Below, one piece after another: positions 8,443-20,000 of a stretch of 64,000 nucleotides of DNA (the first letter of the stretch is position 1; every line of letters starts with the position of its first letter). The stretch is from Pseudomonadota bacterium (GTDB lineage Bacteria; Pseudomonadota; Gammaproteobacteria; Steroidobacterales; Steroidobacteraceae): the NCBI GenBank assembly GCA_025356075.1, contig JANXUT010000064.1:1-64000 (forward strand). Direction: 5' to 3'. The notes beneath the pieces are model-generated. The model was not told the DNA's origin and made no database searches. It was given only the letters and a program-made list of their open reading frames with translations. The position numbers were made by a program, and so were the translations under genes.

Positions 8443-9198
8443 TCAGTGCGCCGCCGGCAACTGCGGCTTCGCAAAAAGCGTCGCTGCCACCGGCGGGTTC
8501 ACGACCACCGTCTCGATGGTCATCTTGTGGCGCTTGGCAACCTTGTCGACGACCGTCTCGAGCGTGTGCGGGAATGCGAGACCGTTCAGGGTCTTGTAGT
8601 CGCGGTAGTAGACCAGCACGTTGTGCAGCTTGCCGTCGATCTTGCGCGGCTCGCCGTCGATCCTGACTTCGAGGAAGCTAGCCTCGTCGACCCACACCGT
8701 GTGCTGGTCGCCGCTCTTACCCGTGACGAGCAGCTTGTAGGCGGGCTTGCCCTCGACCGGTTCCGTGCCGCGCGATTCGAGTTTGTAGCCCTTGCGGGCG
8801 TAGTCGATCAGAAAGCCGTCGAGCTCGCCCGCGGCCGCCGCCACCTTGGCTTCGGCGGGCGTGAAATTCTCGACTTCATCGCGGTTCAGGAACGGCCGGA
8901 CCTTCCAGCCCTGCGTGCCGTCATAGACCTGAACGGCGGTCTTGTCCTGGAACTTGAGCTCGAGGCGGCTCTTGTTCGGGCGCGCGAGCGTCATCTCGAA
9001 CGGCAGGCGCGCGTTCTCGGTGCCGCCGGCGTCCATCTGCCCGGTCAACTTAATACTCGTCACCGCCTGCCACGCCGCAAGCCCGCCGCGGGCGGTGACG
9101 TTGCGCTCGACGACCTGCGTGGCACTGAGCCCCGCGCCGAAGGCCGACGGCGCGGCGATCGCGCCCAACGCGCACATGACGATCCGGAACTGTTTCAT
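8443..9198 (-). CDS. LolA-like exported protein (copy 2)
   Basis: 251 residues; signal peptide MKQFRIVMCALGAIAAPSAFG. It shares with the next gene the order of blocks: VVERNVTARGGLAAWQAV, KSRLELKFQD, YDGTQGWKVRPF, WVDEASFLEVRIDGEPR and VYYRDYKTLNGLAFPHTLE. It lacks the proline-rich tail. The start at 9198 is the first residue of the signal peptide. Gap of 28 bases to the downstream copy and 23 to the upstream gene, so co-transcribed. Function unknown beyond the family resemblance. Confidence 0.8.
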   Translation of the reverse strand: MKQFRIVMCALGAIAAPSAFGAGLSATQVVERNVTARGGLAAWQAVTSIKLTGQMDAGGTENARLPFEMTLARPNKSRLELKFQDKTAVQVYDGTQGWKVRPFLNRDEVENFTPAEAKVAAAAGELDGFLIDYARKGYKLESRGTEPVEGKPAYKLLVTGKSGDQHTVWVDEASFLEVRIDGEPRKIDGKLHNVLVYYRDYKTLNGLAFPHTLETVVDKVAKRHKMTIETVVVNPPVAATLFAKPQLPAAH

Positions 9199-9221
9199 GG
9201 TCCTGCCCTTTCCAACGGTGA

Positions 9222-9809
9222 TCACTCGACGAGGAGTCCGTCGGCCCGGAACGAGCCGATGATCACGTCGACGCGGTCACCCGGCTTGACCGGATGACCC
9301 TTGTTTGAAAACGCCATCCAATAGTCGTGGCCGACCTCGGGCGGCATCGCCTGCCTGAGCGGTCCAATCTTCTCCATGACGGGGATCGAGAGGAGCGCAT
9401 GGCTCGTCTGCCCGTAAAGGTACGGCGTCAGCTTCTTATCCGAGAGCGCGCTCGCCTTGGTGACGTCGACGACGCGGTAGCTGAAGCGAATGAGGTTGCC
9501 CGCCGAGGTCGAGGAGACCCTCGGCTCCTGGATGCCCCAGACCGATGCGTAGATCTGCTTGGCTTTTTCCGCAAGCTTCTGGGTGTGATACGGCGAGACC
9601 TTATGAGACTTAGCGGCCGCCGCCGGCGACGCTGGCGGCGCGGTCCGCTTGGCGGGTTTCGCCGGTGTCGCAGGCGGGGACGTAGCCGCTGGCGCCACGG
9701 GCGCGACGATCGGATCCTCGGCGGCCCGGGCAGGCGCCGAGCGCAGGGCTATCCCGAGCGCGCAGCTCGCGACCACGAGCAGGATACCTCTAGCGGGCGT
9801 GTGGTTCAT
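9222..9809 (-). CDS. Exported protein of unknown function with VSPY motif
   Basis: 195 residues. Signal peptide ending near APARAAEDP, an Ala/Pro/Lys linker (about 30-68), then a compact domain of about 125 residues beginning KSHKVSPYHTQKLAEKAKQ and ending RVDVIIGSFRADGLLVE. No family was recognised. The VSPY motif recurs in the small protein encoded just upstream. The chosen ATG at 9809 opens a normal signal peptide. It is embedded in the operon of exported electron-transfer-related proteins, so a structural or assembly role at the envelope is plausible but unproven. Confidence 0.75.
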   Translation of the reverse strand: MNHTPARGILLVVASCALGIALRSAPARAAEDPIVAPVAPAATSPPATPAKPAKRTAPPASPAAAAKSHKVSPYHTQKLAEKAKQIYASVWGIQEPRVSSTSAGNLIRFSYRVVDVTKASALSDKKLTPYLYGQTSHALLSIPVMEKIGPLRQAMPPEVGHDYWMAFSNKGHPVKPGDRVDVIIGSFRADGLLVE

Positions 9810-9882
9810 GCAGTCGACACGGTACACGAACGGCTCTTGCGGACTCGCGACGTGCCGCACAGGGTCGTCGTTCGCCCGGCGC

Positions 9883-10251
9883 TCACTTCGGCCTCCGCCG
9901 CGCCGGGCTCTGCCCGGCCGGCCGGTCCGAGCCCGGGTGCGGCGCCGACCCCTTGGCACGATCGGCGGATTCCCGTTCGTGGCGGAACTTAGCGTACGGC
10001 GAGACGCGGAGCTTGGCCCCGCCCGCCCTCGGCTTCGGCGCGACCTTTGACTTGGTCGCGGCTGGCGCGACGGCGCTGGCAGCTGGCTTTGAAGCCGGGT
10101 TCGCCGCGGCCGCAGACGGCGGCGCCCCGACCGCGGCACCGGCGATCGCAAGCGCCGCGACCGCGAGCCAGAAACTCGCCCGCCGCGCGCGCATCCGGCG
10201 ACCCGGGGGGGCCGTCAGGTCATGGTCGCAACGAAGGTGGATTTGCTTCAT
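9883..10251 (-). CDS. Small exported protein of unknown function with VSPY motif
   Basis: 122 residues: basic N-terminus, hydrophobic segment (SFWLAVAALAIAGAAVGA) that can act as a signal peptide or anchor, an Ala/Lys/Pro linker, then LRVSPYAKFRHERES and a charged tail. The VSPY block matches the one in the downstream gene, but the folded domain seen there is missing. It may be a truncated relative or an accessory peptide. No family recognised; coding status rests on the signal peptide, the shared motif and the operon position. Confidence 0.6.
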   Translation of the reverse strand: MKQIHLRCDHDLTAPPGRRMRARRASFWLAVAALAIAGAAVGAPPSAAAANPASKPAASAVAPAATKSKVAPKPRAGGAKLRVSPYAKFRHERESADRAKGSAPHPGSDRPAGQSPARRRPK

Positions 10252-10367
10252 AGGGCCTCGATTTGAGCAGGCGGTGCGGGCGGAGTTCCCAGGCGCCGAC
10301 GCTTCGGGCGGTACGCGTCGGGAGGCATCCTCCGGTCACGCGTGAAAGCCGGCAATGCGATGCCAGC

Positions 10368-10973
10368 CTACTTCGGCCGGGTAGCTTCCATCCAGTGCTC
10401 GACGTCGGGTTTACCCGCACTGTCGCCGGGTGAGCGCGGCTTGCGCTCGATGTTGTACCGCTTGCGCTGCTCCTCGGTGAGGAGCGCGCGAATGCGCTCG
10501 GCCGTCTTGTCGCTGATGACCTTGGTCGCATTTACCCGCTGACCCGCGGGCATTTCCGCAGTGTTCCAGAGTGCCTGAATCTGTACCCGCTGGTCCTCGA
10601 GCGCCTTGCGGACCTCGAGCTGCTGCCCTGCGTCGAGCTTCAGCTCCGTCGTCAGCAGCTTTACGCGGTATTCGAGCGTCTGCCCGTGGGGCCGGACGGC
10701 CTGTGGGCGCCCGTAGGGCTTGTCGGGCAACGGTCCTTCCGTCGACGACGCATCCGCGAGTGGAGTCGTCGCGGCGACTGGAGCATCCGCGACCGCGGGC
10801 GCTGTCGCGGGCTGCTCGTCCGCGCCGGAGACGGCGGGAGCCGCGAGCCATGCGCTCCCGAGGAGCGCGAGCATCAGGTGGCCGACGCCCGGGCGGGCGC
10901 GCTCTGCAGATGCCAAGGCCGACCGCTCGCGCGGCCGGCCCTGGATGGCATCAATCAGTGTAGTTCGTCCCAT
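10368..10973 (-). CDS. Exported Spy/CpxP-like (LTXXQ) helical protein
   Basis: 201 residues. A membrane-entry segment (VGHLMLALLGSAWLAAPAVSGA) is followed by an Ala/Pro linker and a helical region of about 75 residues: LEYRVKLLTTELKLDAGQQ, VRKALEDQRVQIQALW and IRALLTEEQRKRYN. The final LTEEQ block is typical of the LTXXQ/Spy family of periplasmic chaperone-like proteins that answer envelope or metal stress. The start ATG at 10973 lies just past the large hairpin that closes the giant gene. First gene of the exported-protein operon running down to 5770. Family call moderate, function inferred. Confidence 0.7.
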   Translation of the reverse strand: MGRTTLIDAIQGRPRERSALASAERARPGVGHLMLALLGSAWLAAPAVSGADEQPATAPAVADAPVAATTPLADASSTEGPLPDKPYGRPQAVRPHGQTLEYRVKLLTTELKLDAGQQLEVRKALEDQRVQIQALWNTAEMPAGQRVNATKVISDKTAERIRALLTEEQRKRYNIERKPRSPGDSAGKPDVEHWMEATRPK

Positions 10974-10980
10974 AAGTACC

Positions 10981-11036
10981 CGCCAGCTTGCCAGAGCCGG
11001 GCCGCCCGTGGGGAAACCACGAGCGGCCCGCTGGCG
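10981..11036 (-). terminator. Compound hairpin after the giant gene
   Basis: Nested inverted repeat: CGCCAGC (10981-10987) pairs with GCTGGCG (11030-11036); inside it GGGCCGC (10999-11005) pairs with GCGGCCC (11023-11029) and CGTGG (11007-11011) with CCACG (11017-11021) around a GGAAA loop. It begins 8 bases after the stop of the 3516-residue gene. There is no clear T tract, so termination or mRNA 3'-end protection are both possible. Confidence 0.65.
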
Positions 11037-11043
11037 ATGAAGC

Positions 11044-14000
11044 TCAGTTGCCGAGCATCCGCAGCACCTGCGGCGAGCCCGCGGCACCGGTGTCCGTCAA
11101 CGTCAGGTTGCCGGTCGCATCGAACGGCCCCACCGTCGGGCGCGCCCGCGTGACGATCACCGTGCAGAACGACCCCGGGTTCAGCGTCGTCGTCGCCGTG
11201 CAGGTGCCACCCGTCCAGCTGAACTGGTTGCTGAAGGTGTTCGTCACCGTCGCGAGTCCAGTCAGCGTGACGTTGCCCGCCGTCGCCGTATTGACCACGC
11301 AGATCGCATGCGGGGCCGAGACGTCGAGGAAGCTCAGCGTCGTGATGTTGGCACCGCCGCAGGTCGCGTTGTTGAGCCCATCGCGGAAGGCCACCTGCAG
11401 CGCCACTCCCGCCGCCGGGAATGACTGGCCGTTGGTCCGCGCGGCACCCGTGCCCGCGTCCGTGCCCGCCGGAACACCATTGTCGATGATGTTCAGCGAG
11501 CCCGGATGGGCGGCGCTTCGCGGTGACGTCTGGACGTTGAACCGGCCGGTCGCCACGCACGACTGCTGCGGAGCGAGCGTCGCCCCGGTGCAGGTATCCG
11601 GGCCCGCCGTCGCACCGGCGCTCCAGTTGTACGTCGCCGTCGCCGGCTTGCTCGCCGTCACGTTCGTGATGTACAGCTGCGCGCCGCCCGCCGCCTCCGT
11701 GTTCGTGATCGTGACGCCGCCCGCCAGAGCATTCACGCCCGGGGGCAGCGTGATCGTCAGCGGATTCGGCGCCATCGCCACGTGCGCACGGGCCGTCGCG
11801 GCAAGTGCGGTACCGGTCAGCGTGATCGGGCCCGTCGTGCCGTCGGTGTGCGTGATCACCGCGCCGCCGGCAGCCGTGACCGTCAGCGTCCGGCTGAACG
11901 CCGTGTTCGCCGTCGTCGTCGATGCCGGCGCGAACTGCACCAGGACCGTGCAGGTCGAGCCGACCGTCAGCGTCGTGCCGCAGCTGCCGCCGTTCAGTGC
12001 GAACGGCTGCGGAGTCCCGCCACCGGGCGTGAACGCGAGGCCCGTCAGGGTGGTGTTCCCCGTGTTGACCACGTTCAGCGCCAGCGTCGAGCTCCTCGTA
12101 CCGGCCGCCCAGTTGCCGAAGGCCAGCGGGTTCGGACCGATCTGCGCCGAGCGCGTCGGAGTCGCCGAGGTCGCCTTCAGCGCGACCGGCGAGTTGATCA
12201 CCGCCACGCTGCCCGTGATCGTCGCCGTGCCCGTCGCCACCACGCCTGCCGTCGCGGGCGCGGTATAGAGCACGTTGATCGTGCAGCTGCCATTGGCCGC
12301 GAGCGTCCCGCCGCAGGTGCCGCCCGCAGCGCCGTTCGGCCGCGAGAACGACGTGCCGGCGACAACGATGTTGATGCCGGTCAGGGCCGCGCCACCGTTA
12401 TTCGCGAGGGTCAGCGTCTTCGTCGCCGTCGTGCTGGTCGCGATTTGACCAAAGGCGAGAGGCGCCGGGCTCACGATCGCGATCGCAGGCTGCACGGTCC
12501 CCGACTGGTACTCGACCGCGCCGATGTCCGGAGCGCCATTGCCGCTGCCGCCACCGCGAGCGTTGCCGAAGTAGTCGCGGCTCGGTACGCCGGTCGCGTT
12601 CACGCCCGCATTGACCGCGGGCGAGGTGCCCGGGATCGAGTAGGCCGCGAGCGCGGGTCCAACCGTGCCGTTCGCCAGCATCGCCTTGTTCGCCTCCGAG
12701 AACAGCGTCAACGGGCCGTAGGTGAGGTTGATCCAGTTATGGCCCTCGTCGACGGTCGCTGCCGGCGTGATGTTGTTGAACACGAACACGCTCGCAAGGC
12801 CGGTCGTCTCCGCGGCGCCCGGGGGCGCGTTGTAGCCGTGGCCGCCGTTCTCGGGCGGTACGCGCGAGCCGTTGCAGTACTGGGCAATGACCGGCGACGC
12901 CGTCGGGTAGACGTTGTTGTTGCCGTTGTAAACCGCAGCGCCGATCGGCGTCAGGATCGAGTTCGTCAGCGTGAGCTGCGCCCCGCCCTGGCCGTCGTTC
13001 GGATTCTGGTCGTCACGCACGCCCACGTCCCAGTAGTTGGTCGCCAGCTGCGCCGTCCCGTCGGCCGAGGAGCCGCCGGCGGCGCACATCCCGGTCGAGG
13101 TCTGGTTCAGCAGCGGCACGAGCGCCACCAGGTTCTGCTGCGAGATGAGGCCCGTGCCCGCCCCGCTGATCTCGATGTGGAACGCACGGTTCTGCCAGAA
13201 CAGGTTGTTGACCAGGTTCGGCAGCGACAGCAGGCGGCAGTTGCCGTCCCTCAGCGTGTCGGTGCCGTTCGGGCCGACGTAGCCGTAGCCCGTCGGGCAA
13301 CGGATGACCGTGCCGTTAGTGGCCGGCGCGACGAGGTTCATCGCATCGACCATGTTCGGCGTGTTCTTCATCGTCACGAGGCCCGCCGGCTGCGGAATGT
13401 GGGCCGCGTTGGGGCTCAGGCAGTTCGAATTCTGCAGCTGAGTCGGGTCCGTAGTCGGCGTGCACCCCGGCGGTGGCGAGGAGGCGTTCGCGGCCGCGAG
13501 CGTCTTGAAGAGCACGCCGGCCGAGGCCGTCGTGTCGTTCGAGACGATCGTGTTGTTGATGATGCTCGCCTTCAGCGTGTCCTCGAGCGACACGCCGGCG
13601 CCATCCCAGCCCGCGACGTTGTTCGCGATGATGTTGTTGGTCACCGCGACCGAGTACCACTGCGAATCCGCGTTGCGCGGGAATGCAGTGACTTCGGTGC
13701 CGTTCACCTGTTGCAACCTGAGGCCGCCGCCGCTGCCGCTCTCGGCACTGTTGCCGAGGATCAGGTTCGCGTCGATGACGAGGTTGTTACCAGTACCGTC
13801 ACCGAGGCCCGGCGGGCAATCGGCGTCCGTCAGCGTGCCGCACTCCTGGCCCGCCAGCGGGCCGGTCAGGTAGACGCGCGGGTTCGCAGCGCCGATCACG
13901 CCGATGCCACCGCCGTTGGTCGGCAGCGTCGGGTTCGTGCTCTGGTTGAACACGATCGCGTTGTGGTCGATGCGGCCGTTGAAGCTCACGCCGCTGTGCT

Positions 14001-17000
14001 CGACGCCACCACCGTCGCCCGTGCTGAGGTTGCCCGCGATCCAGTTGTGGTCGAGGCGGTAGTTGTCGGCACCGGAGCTGATCGTGACGGCACCGCCGCC
14101 CGAGGGCGTGCCGGAGAAGAGCGCGTCACCGAGGCTCGCGTTGTTGTAGATGTCGTTGTGGTGCAGTCGCACGTTCACGTTCAGCTGGAACGGGATCGCG
14201 CCGCCCGGAGCAACCGCATTCGGGCCGAAGACCGAGAACGGCGGGCACAGCGGCTGCGGATTCGGCACGGCCGGTCCGCAGATCGTGTTGTCGTACACGT
14301 TGAGCGGCGGGGTCTCGCCGTTGCCGAGGTTGATGCCGCCCGACAGGGTGCCGTGGTTCGCGGATTCCCGTGTGTTGGCCACCTCGAGGTTGTGCGCCCA
14401 GCCGTGCATGAACACGGCGCCGCCACCCTGGGAGCTATTCAGGATCGACATGCCGTCGATGCGCGACGGGTTGCACTTGAAGTTGCCGGTCACATAGTCA
14501 CGACCGGTCTGCGCACCCCCGGGCGGCGCGGTGCAGTCGCCCGTGACACTCCCGTCGAGGTAGGTGCTGCCGTCCGGGTAAGCGCCTGCGATGCCCGTGA
14601 CGAGCGACGCCTGGATGCCCCAGAAGTCGGTGCTGTTCCCCGGGATCTTCACGCCGCGGCCGACGACCGTGATGCCGGCGCCTTCGTAGGCACCCATCAG
14701 CGTCGGCTCCTGCAGCACCTGCGCCAGGTTGCCGTTGCCGGTCGCATCCCAGCCGACGATCGGCTCGAACGGAATGCGGTCGGAGCGCAGGAACTGCGAG
14801 GCCGGGCACGTGTAGACCGCGTCGAACTGGGTCTCGTGCGTATCCGGGCTGATCGGCACGCCGTTGGTCGAGAGGCCGAACAAGCAGTCGATCTGGCGGC
14901 GCCAGGAATCGAGGCTGCCGGCCGGGTGCGCGTCGGCGTTCAGGATGACAGATCCCGGACCCGCGCCCTGCAGGCGCACGGGCTTCCACATGATCAGCTT
15001 CTCCTTGTAGGTGCCCGGAGCAAGGATGATCAGGTCGCCAGGAGTGGCAGTGTCGATCGCGGTCTGGACCGGGTTCGGCACGCTTGCGCCGTACGAATTG
15101 GCCGTGATGACGGACGTCGGCTGCACGACCGCGGGCGGCTTGCCCGCGACGGTCACCGTCACCGCGTCAATCGACTTCTTGCCGTTCGCGGCCGTGATGA
15201 CGAGTTCACCGCAGCGGTAGAAGTTGTTCTGCGCCGACGTCGCCGAGGCCTGACGCGGCGTCTGGCCCGTGCCCGGCGTCGACGTCGAGGCGCAGGTCGA
15301 ACCGACTGCGGTCGTCGCATTGTAGTTCGCGGGGATCGTCGGCACCGCGCAGGTGAGCGAGGTATTCGTCCACGAGCTACAGTTCGCCGGCACACCCGCG
15401 ATCGTCACCGTACCCGCGGTCGACCCGAAGCCATAGTGACGAAGAATCGTCTTCTGGTTGTACGGCGGCGTGATCGAGCCCGGGCCCGAGAAGTCCGGGT
15501 TCTGGACGGCCTTGCTGCAGGGGTCCGCGTTGTTGTGCCCAAGGCAGGTGATCGTGATGCTCGTGCCCGCGGCGCTGACCCAGGGGCCCGCCACGTCGCC
15601 GATCACGCTGTCGACGGCCGGAGTCTGGTCCGGGTACTCCGCGTCCGGCAGGTTATAGCCGTCCGCGAACGCCTGCGTCGCGACGACCGGCGTATCCATG
15701 TAGGTCGTGGCACCCGGCATGAACGGCTGCTCGTAGCAGAAGTTGCTGTACGCCGGGCTGTACGACGGATCGGTGATCTGGTCGGCCAGATCCGGGGTCG
15801 CGACGACGGTGCCGCCCGCACTCAGGTACTGACCGAGCACGTTGCGGCGCGGGATCGGACCCGGGTCGTTCATGCAGGCGATCGACATCTGCGGCGCGTA
15901 GCCGGTGGGGTTCGGCGGGTTCACTTCCCAGCTCGAGAAGTACAGGCCGTTGTAGACACCCCACTGGTCGGCATAGACGCGGCTCATCTCGTTGCCCGAG
16001 AAGTCCCGGAGGCCAATGGGGAGGTTCGGCGGGCCGAACTTCTCGCCGAACTGCGGCGAGAACGGGTCGAACTCCGACGCGAAGTCGTTGGTCATCAGGC
16101 CCGTGAAGTGACCGGCGATGTGCGCCGACGTGAACACGTAGAACTTCGCGAGCGCGGTCGACTGCGCCTGCAGCGTGACTTCCTTGCGATCGCAAAGCGA
16201 GCGCGTGGCGCCGGCGAACGGAGCGTTCTGCTGTGCGCCCGGGAACAGGCTGTTGAAGTCCGGAACGATGCGCTTCGCACCGACGCACGGCCAGTAGGCC
16301 TCGATCGAGCCCGTGTCACCTTCGTGGCGCGGGTACGACTTCGAGCCCAGGTCGCTCGTCATGTTGAGCGGATTGTTCTTGTTGTAGCTCGCATTCACCG
16401 CGGCCTGGTCCGGCAGGATGAACACGCTGCCGCCAATGCCGGGGAACTGGACATTGACCGGCGCGACAAAGATGTCGCCCATCAGGATGTTCTTGTCCTC
16501 TTCCTTGACGATCTCGAAGCCGGGCGGAACCACGACTTCGACGACGTACTTCCCGGCCGGCAGCATGGGCGTGCCATCCACCGGGTTCGGCACGCAGATC
16601 GTGCAGTTGGAGCCCGCCATCGAGCCGCCGCCTGAGGAGACCGCCTTGCCGATGCCGGCCGGGCGGCCGGTCACCGGGTCGACGTTCACGACGCTCGGCA
16701 GCGTGTACTTGCCGTCGTACGGCGCCGGCTGGACCTGGTTCAGCTGCGACCAGCCGTCGTAGCACTTGAACAGCGCGTTGGCCGCGAGCGGCAGCTTGCC
16801 CGGAATGGTCGGGTGCGACGCCGGATCGTCGAGGTACTGCGTGCTGCCTGCGAGCACCGCATAGAACGGGCTCCCCGGATCCTGGCCCGGGCAGTTCATG
16901 TTCGGGATGTACCCCGTATGCGCCGTACCGGCCGCATCGGTGTACGTGTAGGTCATGAGGGTGCCGTTCGCATCACGACGGAAGCCCTGCGCCCAGTCGT

Positions 17001-20000
17001 CCCAGCTCGTGGTCGTCGTCGTGTCGACCAGCTTCAGGGTCGGCTCGCCGTCGGCGGCGGTGCTCTCCTGATAGAGGTTCACGCGTACGCGCGGCACGTT
17101 CGGCTCCCACTGCGCCTGCAGGAGGAGTGACGGGTCGTCGAAGGGGCGCGTCGAGGCGTAGACGACGTGACCCTGGATGCCGCCATTCTCAGCCGGCGCG
17201 TTGGTGGCGGGGTTTGCCTCCGCCATCGGCCGCATGCCGAATTCGACGAACAGGCTCTGGCCGAGGAGGCCCTGGAAGCCCATGGTAGTGCCCCACGGCG
17301 CCGGCGGATCGATGCGCGCGGATGACAGCTTAACGCCCGTCGGACCGGACGATGTCTGCGTACCGCTCAGGAAGCCGCCCTGCTGGACGGACTGACCCGT
17401 GCAGTCGGCGTCGGTGCAGTAGACGGAGCCTGGCGCACGCAGCGCCGCCGGGAGCGACACGCGCTCGGCGGTGTTCGCGAGCGAGGCCGCGATCGTCGAG
17501 TTGCCGCAGGGCGCGAGCGTGGTGAACGAGCAGCCCGTCGTGCCGTCGACCTGGCCGCCCGCGTCATAGACCGTGTGCGTGCCGGTCTGCTTGAAGCGCG
17601 TGCTGGTGGTCTCGACGACCAGCCAGTTCATGAACGGGAACACCTCGTTCCAGCCGGCGAAGCCGTTGAGGTCGGTGTTGTTTTTGAAGCCGAAGCTGCC
17701 GTCGCGGTAGCGGATGTTGGTCGAGGCGAGCGCGAGGCCAGGCTCGGTCGGATTGCCGGCCGAGTCGGTGTTCGACACGCCATCGCCGTTCACGTCGATG
17801 AACGTGCGGGTGTAGAGGTTCGTGCGCCACTGCGTGACCGGGAAGACGATGGGATCTGCGGGAGTCGAGCCGAGCACGACACCGTCGGATCCCACGTTGC
17901 AGCCACCGCCCGGACCGGTGGTGCCGGGCGCGTGGTGACCGACGCACACGGTCGACACCAAGCCGTCCAGCATGATGTCGTTCCACTGGTCGAACACGCT
18001 CAGCATGTAGTCCCCTTCCGGGATGCCCGTGAAGGAGAACGTACCGTCCGGCGCGCACTTGGCGAAGCCGAAGGTGTCGCTGTCGGGAAGGCTGATCGCG
18101 ACGTAGCACTGCGTGAAGCCGTACATCGTGTAGTCGCCAGAGCTGTACGTGCGCTGGTCGGGCGTGCGGCTCATGTGCGTGCCGGTCACCTGACCAAACA
18201 GGTTCGCCGGGCACGGATTGCCGGTGACGCCGCTCTGGGTCGCGGCCGCGCAGGTGTTGGCGAGGCGCTGGTTGATGATCTTCGGGTTCGCGAAGCCGAT
18301 CGCGACGTGGAAGCCGCCCGGACCGAACTCCTGGAAGTAGGCGGGCTCGTTCGGCATGATGAACGCCTCGTGCGGCTTGCCACCGTCGAGGGTGTTCGTC
18401 TGCAGCCACTCCTCGCCGGCGGCGATGCGGTCGGCCGCCGGGTAGGCCTGGATCTCGTAGAGGCCGGGATACAGGTTCTTGATGATCGCCTGGCCGACGA
18501 GCGGCGAGAGGACCGGGTTACCGGACCCGTCCACGCCGTCCTCGTACTTCGGACACACCGGGATCATGCCGATGATGTTGTCGGCCTTCCTCGTCAGCGG
18601 GCAGGCGTTGTAGCCCGTCAGCGGATCGATCATGCCGGCGAGGGAGTTCGTCAGCGGCTGGTTGAACATGTCGTAGGTCGGCTGACCGGTGTTGTCACCG
18701 AGGCCGCCGGCCTGGTCGAAAAGCTCAATGTTGAAGTTGCCGATACCCGGCTCGTTCGGCGCCGGGCCGTTCGGCCCCGCGGGGCCACCGGCATCGTTCT
18801 CGCCATTCAGCGGCGAGTCGTCCTCGAAGACGAACGCGGTGATCTGCGCGGTCGGCAGCGGCGTGCGCTGCACGCGGATGTTGAGCGTGCTCTTGCCATA
18901 GGCAGTGTTGTCGAGCGCGACCAGCTGGCCGGAGACCTGTGCGCCACCCATGGTGTGGCCGCAGTTGCCGACCCCGGTCGGATCCGTCGAGGCGAGGAAG
19001 CTCGTGCAATCGCCCGTGCCGACGGTGTCACCGAAGAGGTTGTTCTGCATGCCGACGGTCTGGAACGGACGCAGGATGCCCGTGCCGGGGTCGATCGGCT
19101 GGCCCACGCCGTTGATGGTCGGGTTGATGCCATCGGCCGGCGCCACGGAGATGTAGTAGCGCTTGGCCGGATCGAGAGCGACCTGGCTCGGGTCGAGCGG
19201 GTCCTTCTGCGTCTTCACGCCAGCGGACGTGCACACGCCGTTGCCCTGATCACAGGCCGTGGGCTGGCCGAGCAGCGTCTGGCCACCTTCGCAGGCAACC
19301 GGGCCAACGCAGCCGGTCGCGACGACGGGCATGTTCGCCGAGTGAAAGCTGTAGCCGAGGCTACCGACCGGCAGCGGCGGGCAGCTGGGCGGACGGACCG
19401 TCGGGTCGGTCGAGTTCACCTGGCAGGCCGGATCGACGTAGTACGTCCGGTCTTCCTCGATGATCCAGCGGTAGTCCTGGCTCTGGAGCGGCTTGCCGCT
19501 GATCGAATCGATCAGACTCACGACGAGATTGCTGGCCGTGGGGAAGGTCAGCGTGACGGCGGCGGGCGCCGCGCCGCTCGTGCCCTGCGAGTTCTTGATC
19601 GAGTACGAGAATGTGTAGCTGCCAGCGGCCGTGGCCGTCGCGGTGAACGAACCGTCGGCAAGGAGGGCAACGTTGCAGGTGCCGGGACCCGAGCAGCTCG
19701 GAGCGGCGGCCGTATCGACGACGAGCGGGAGGCCCATCGGATCCGTATCGTTCGCGAGGACACCGGGCGAACCGATGTGCATGTGGCCGGCAAGCGCGCC
19801 GAGCGGACCGACGGTGCTCGAGTAGCTGTCGGGGTTCGCGGTCGGCACGCCGCCGTGGCAAGCGCCGCCACTAGCAGCATTGGCGGCGTCGCACTCGGCG
19901 ATGGTCGCCGTGTACGTGTTCGCCGCGGAGCCGTTGACCGTGAAGCTGAAGGAGCCCGCGCAGGTGCCGCTCGCCGGCGGCGAGTACGTGAATGTGCCGT

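Noticed and set aside
11782-16635. A 1617-codon open frame on the plus strand opposite the giant gene
   Set aside because: Its translation is Arg/Ala/Asp/Val-rich without domain or signal peptide, and it mirrors the well-supported minus-strand gene. Long antisense frames are expected at this GC content.
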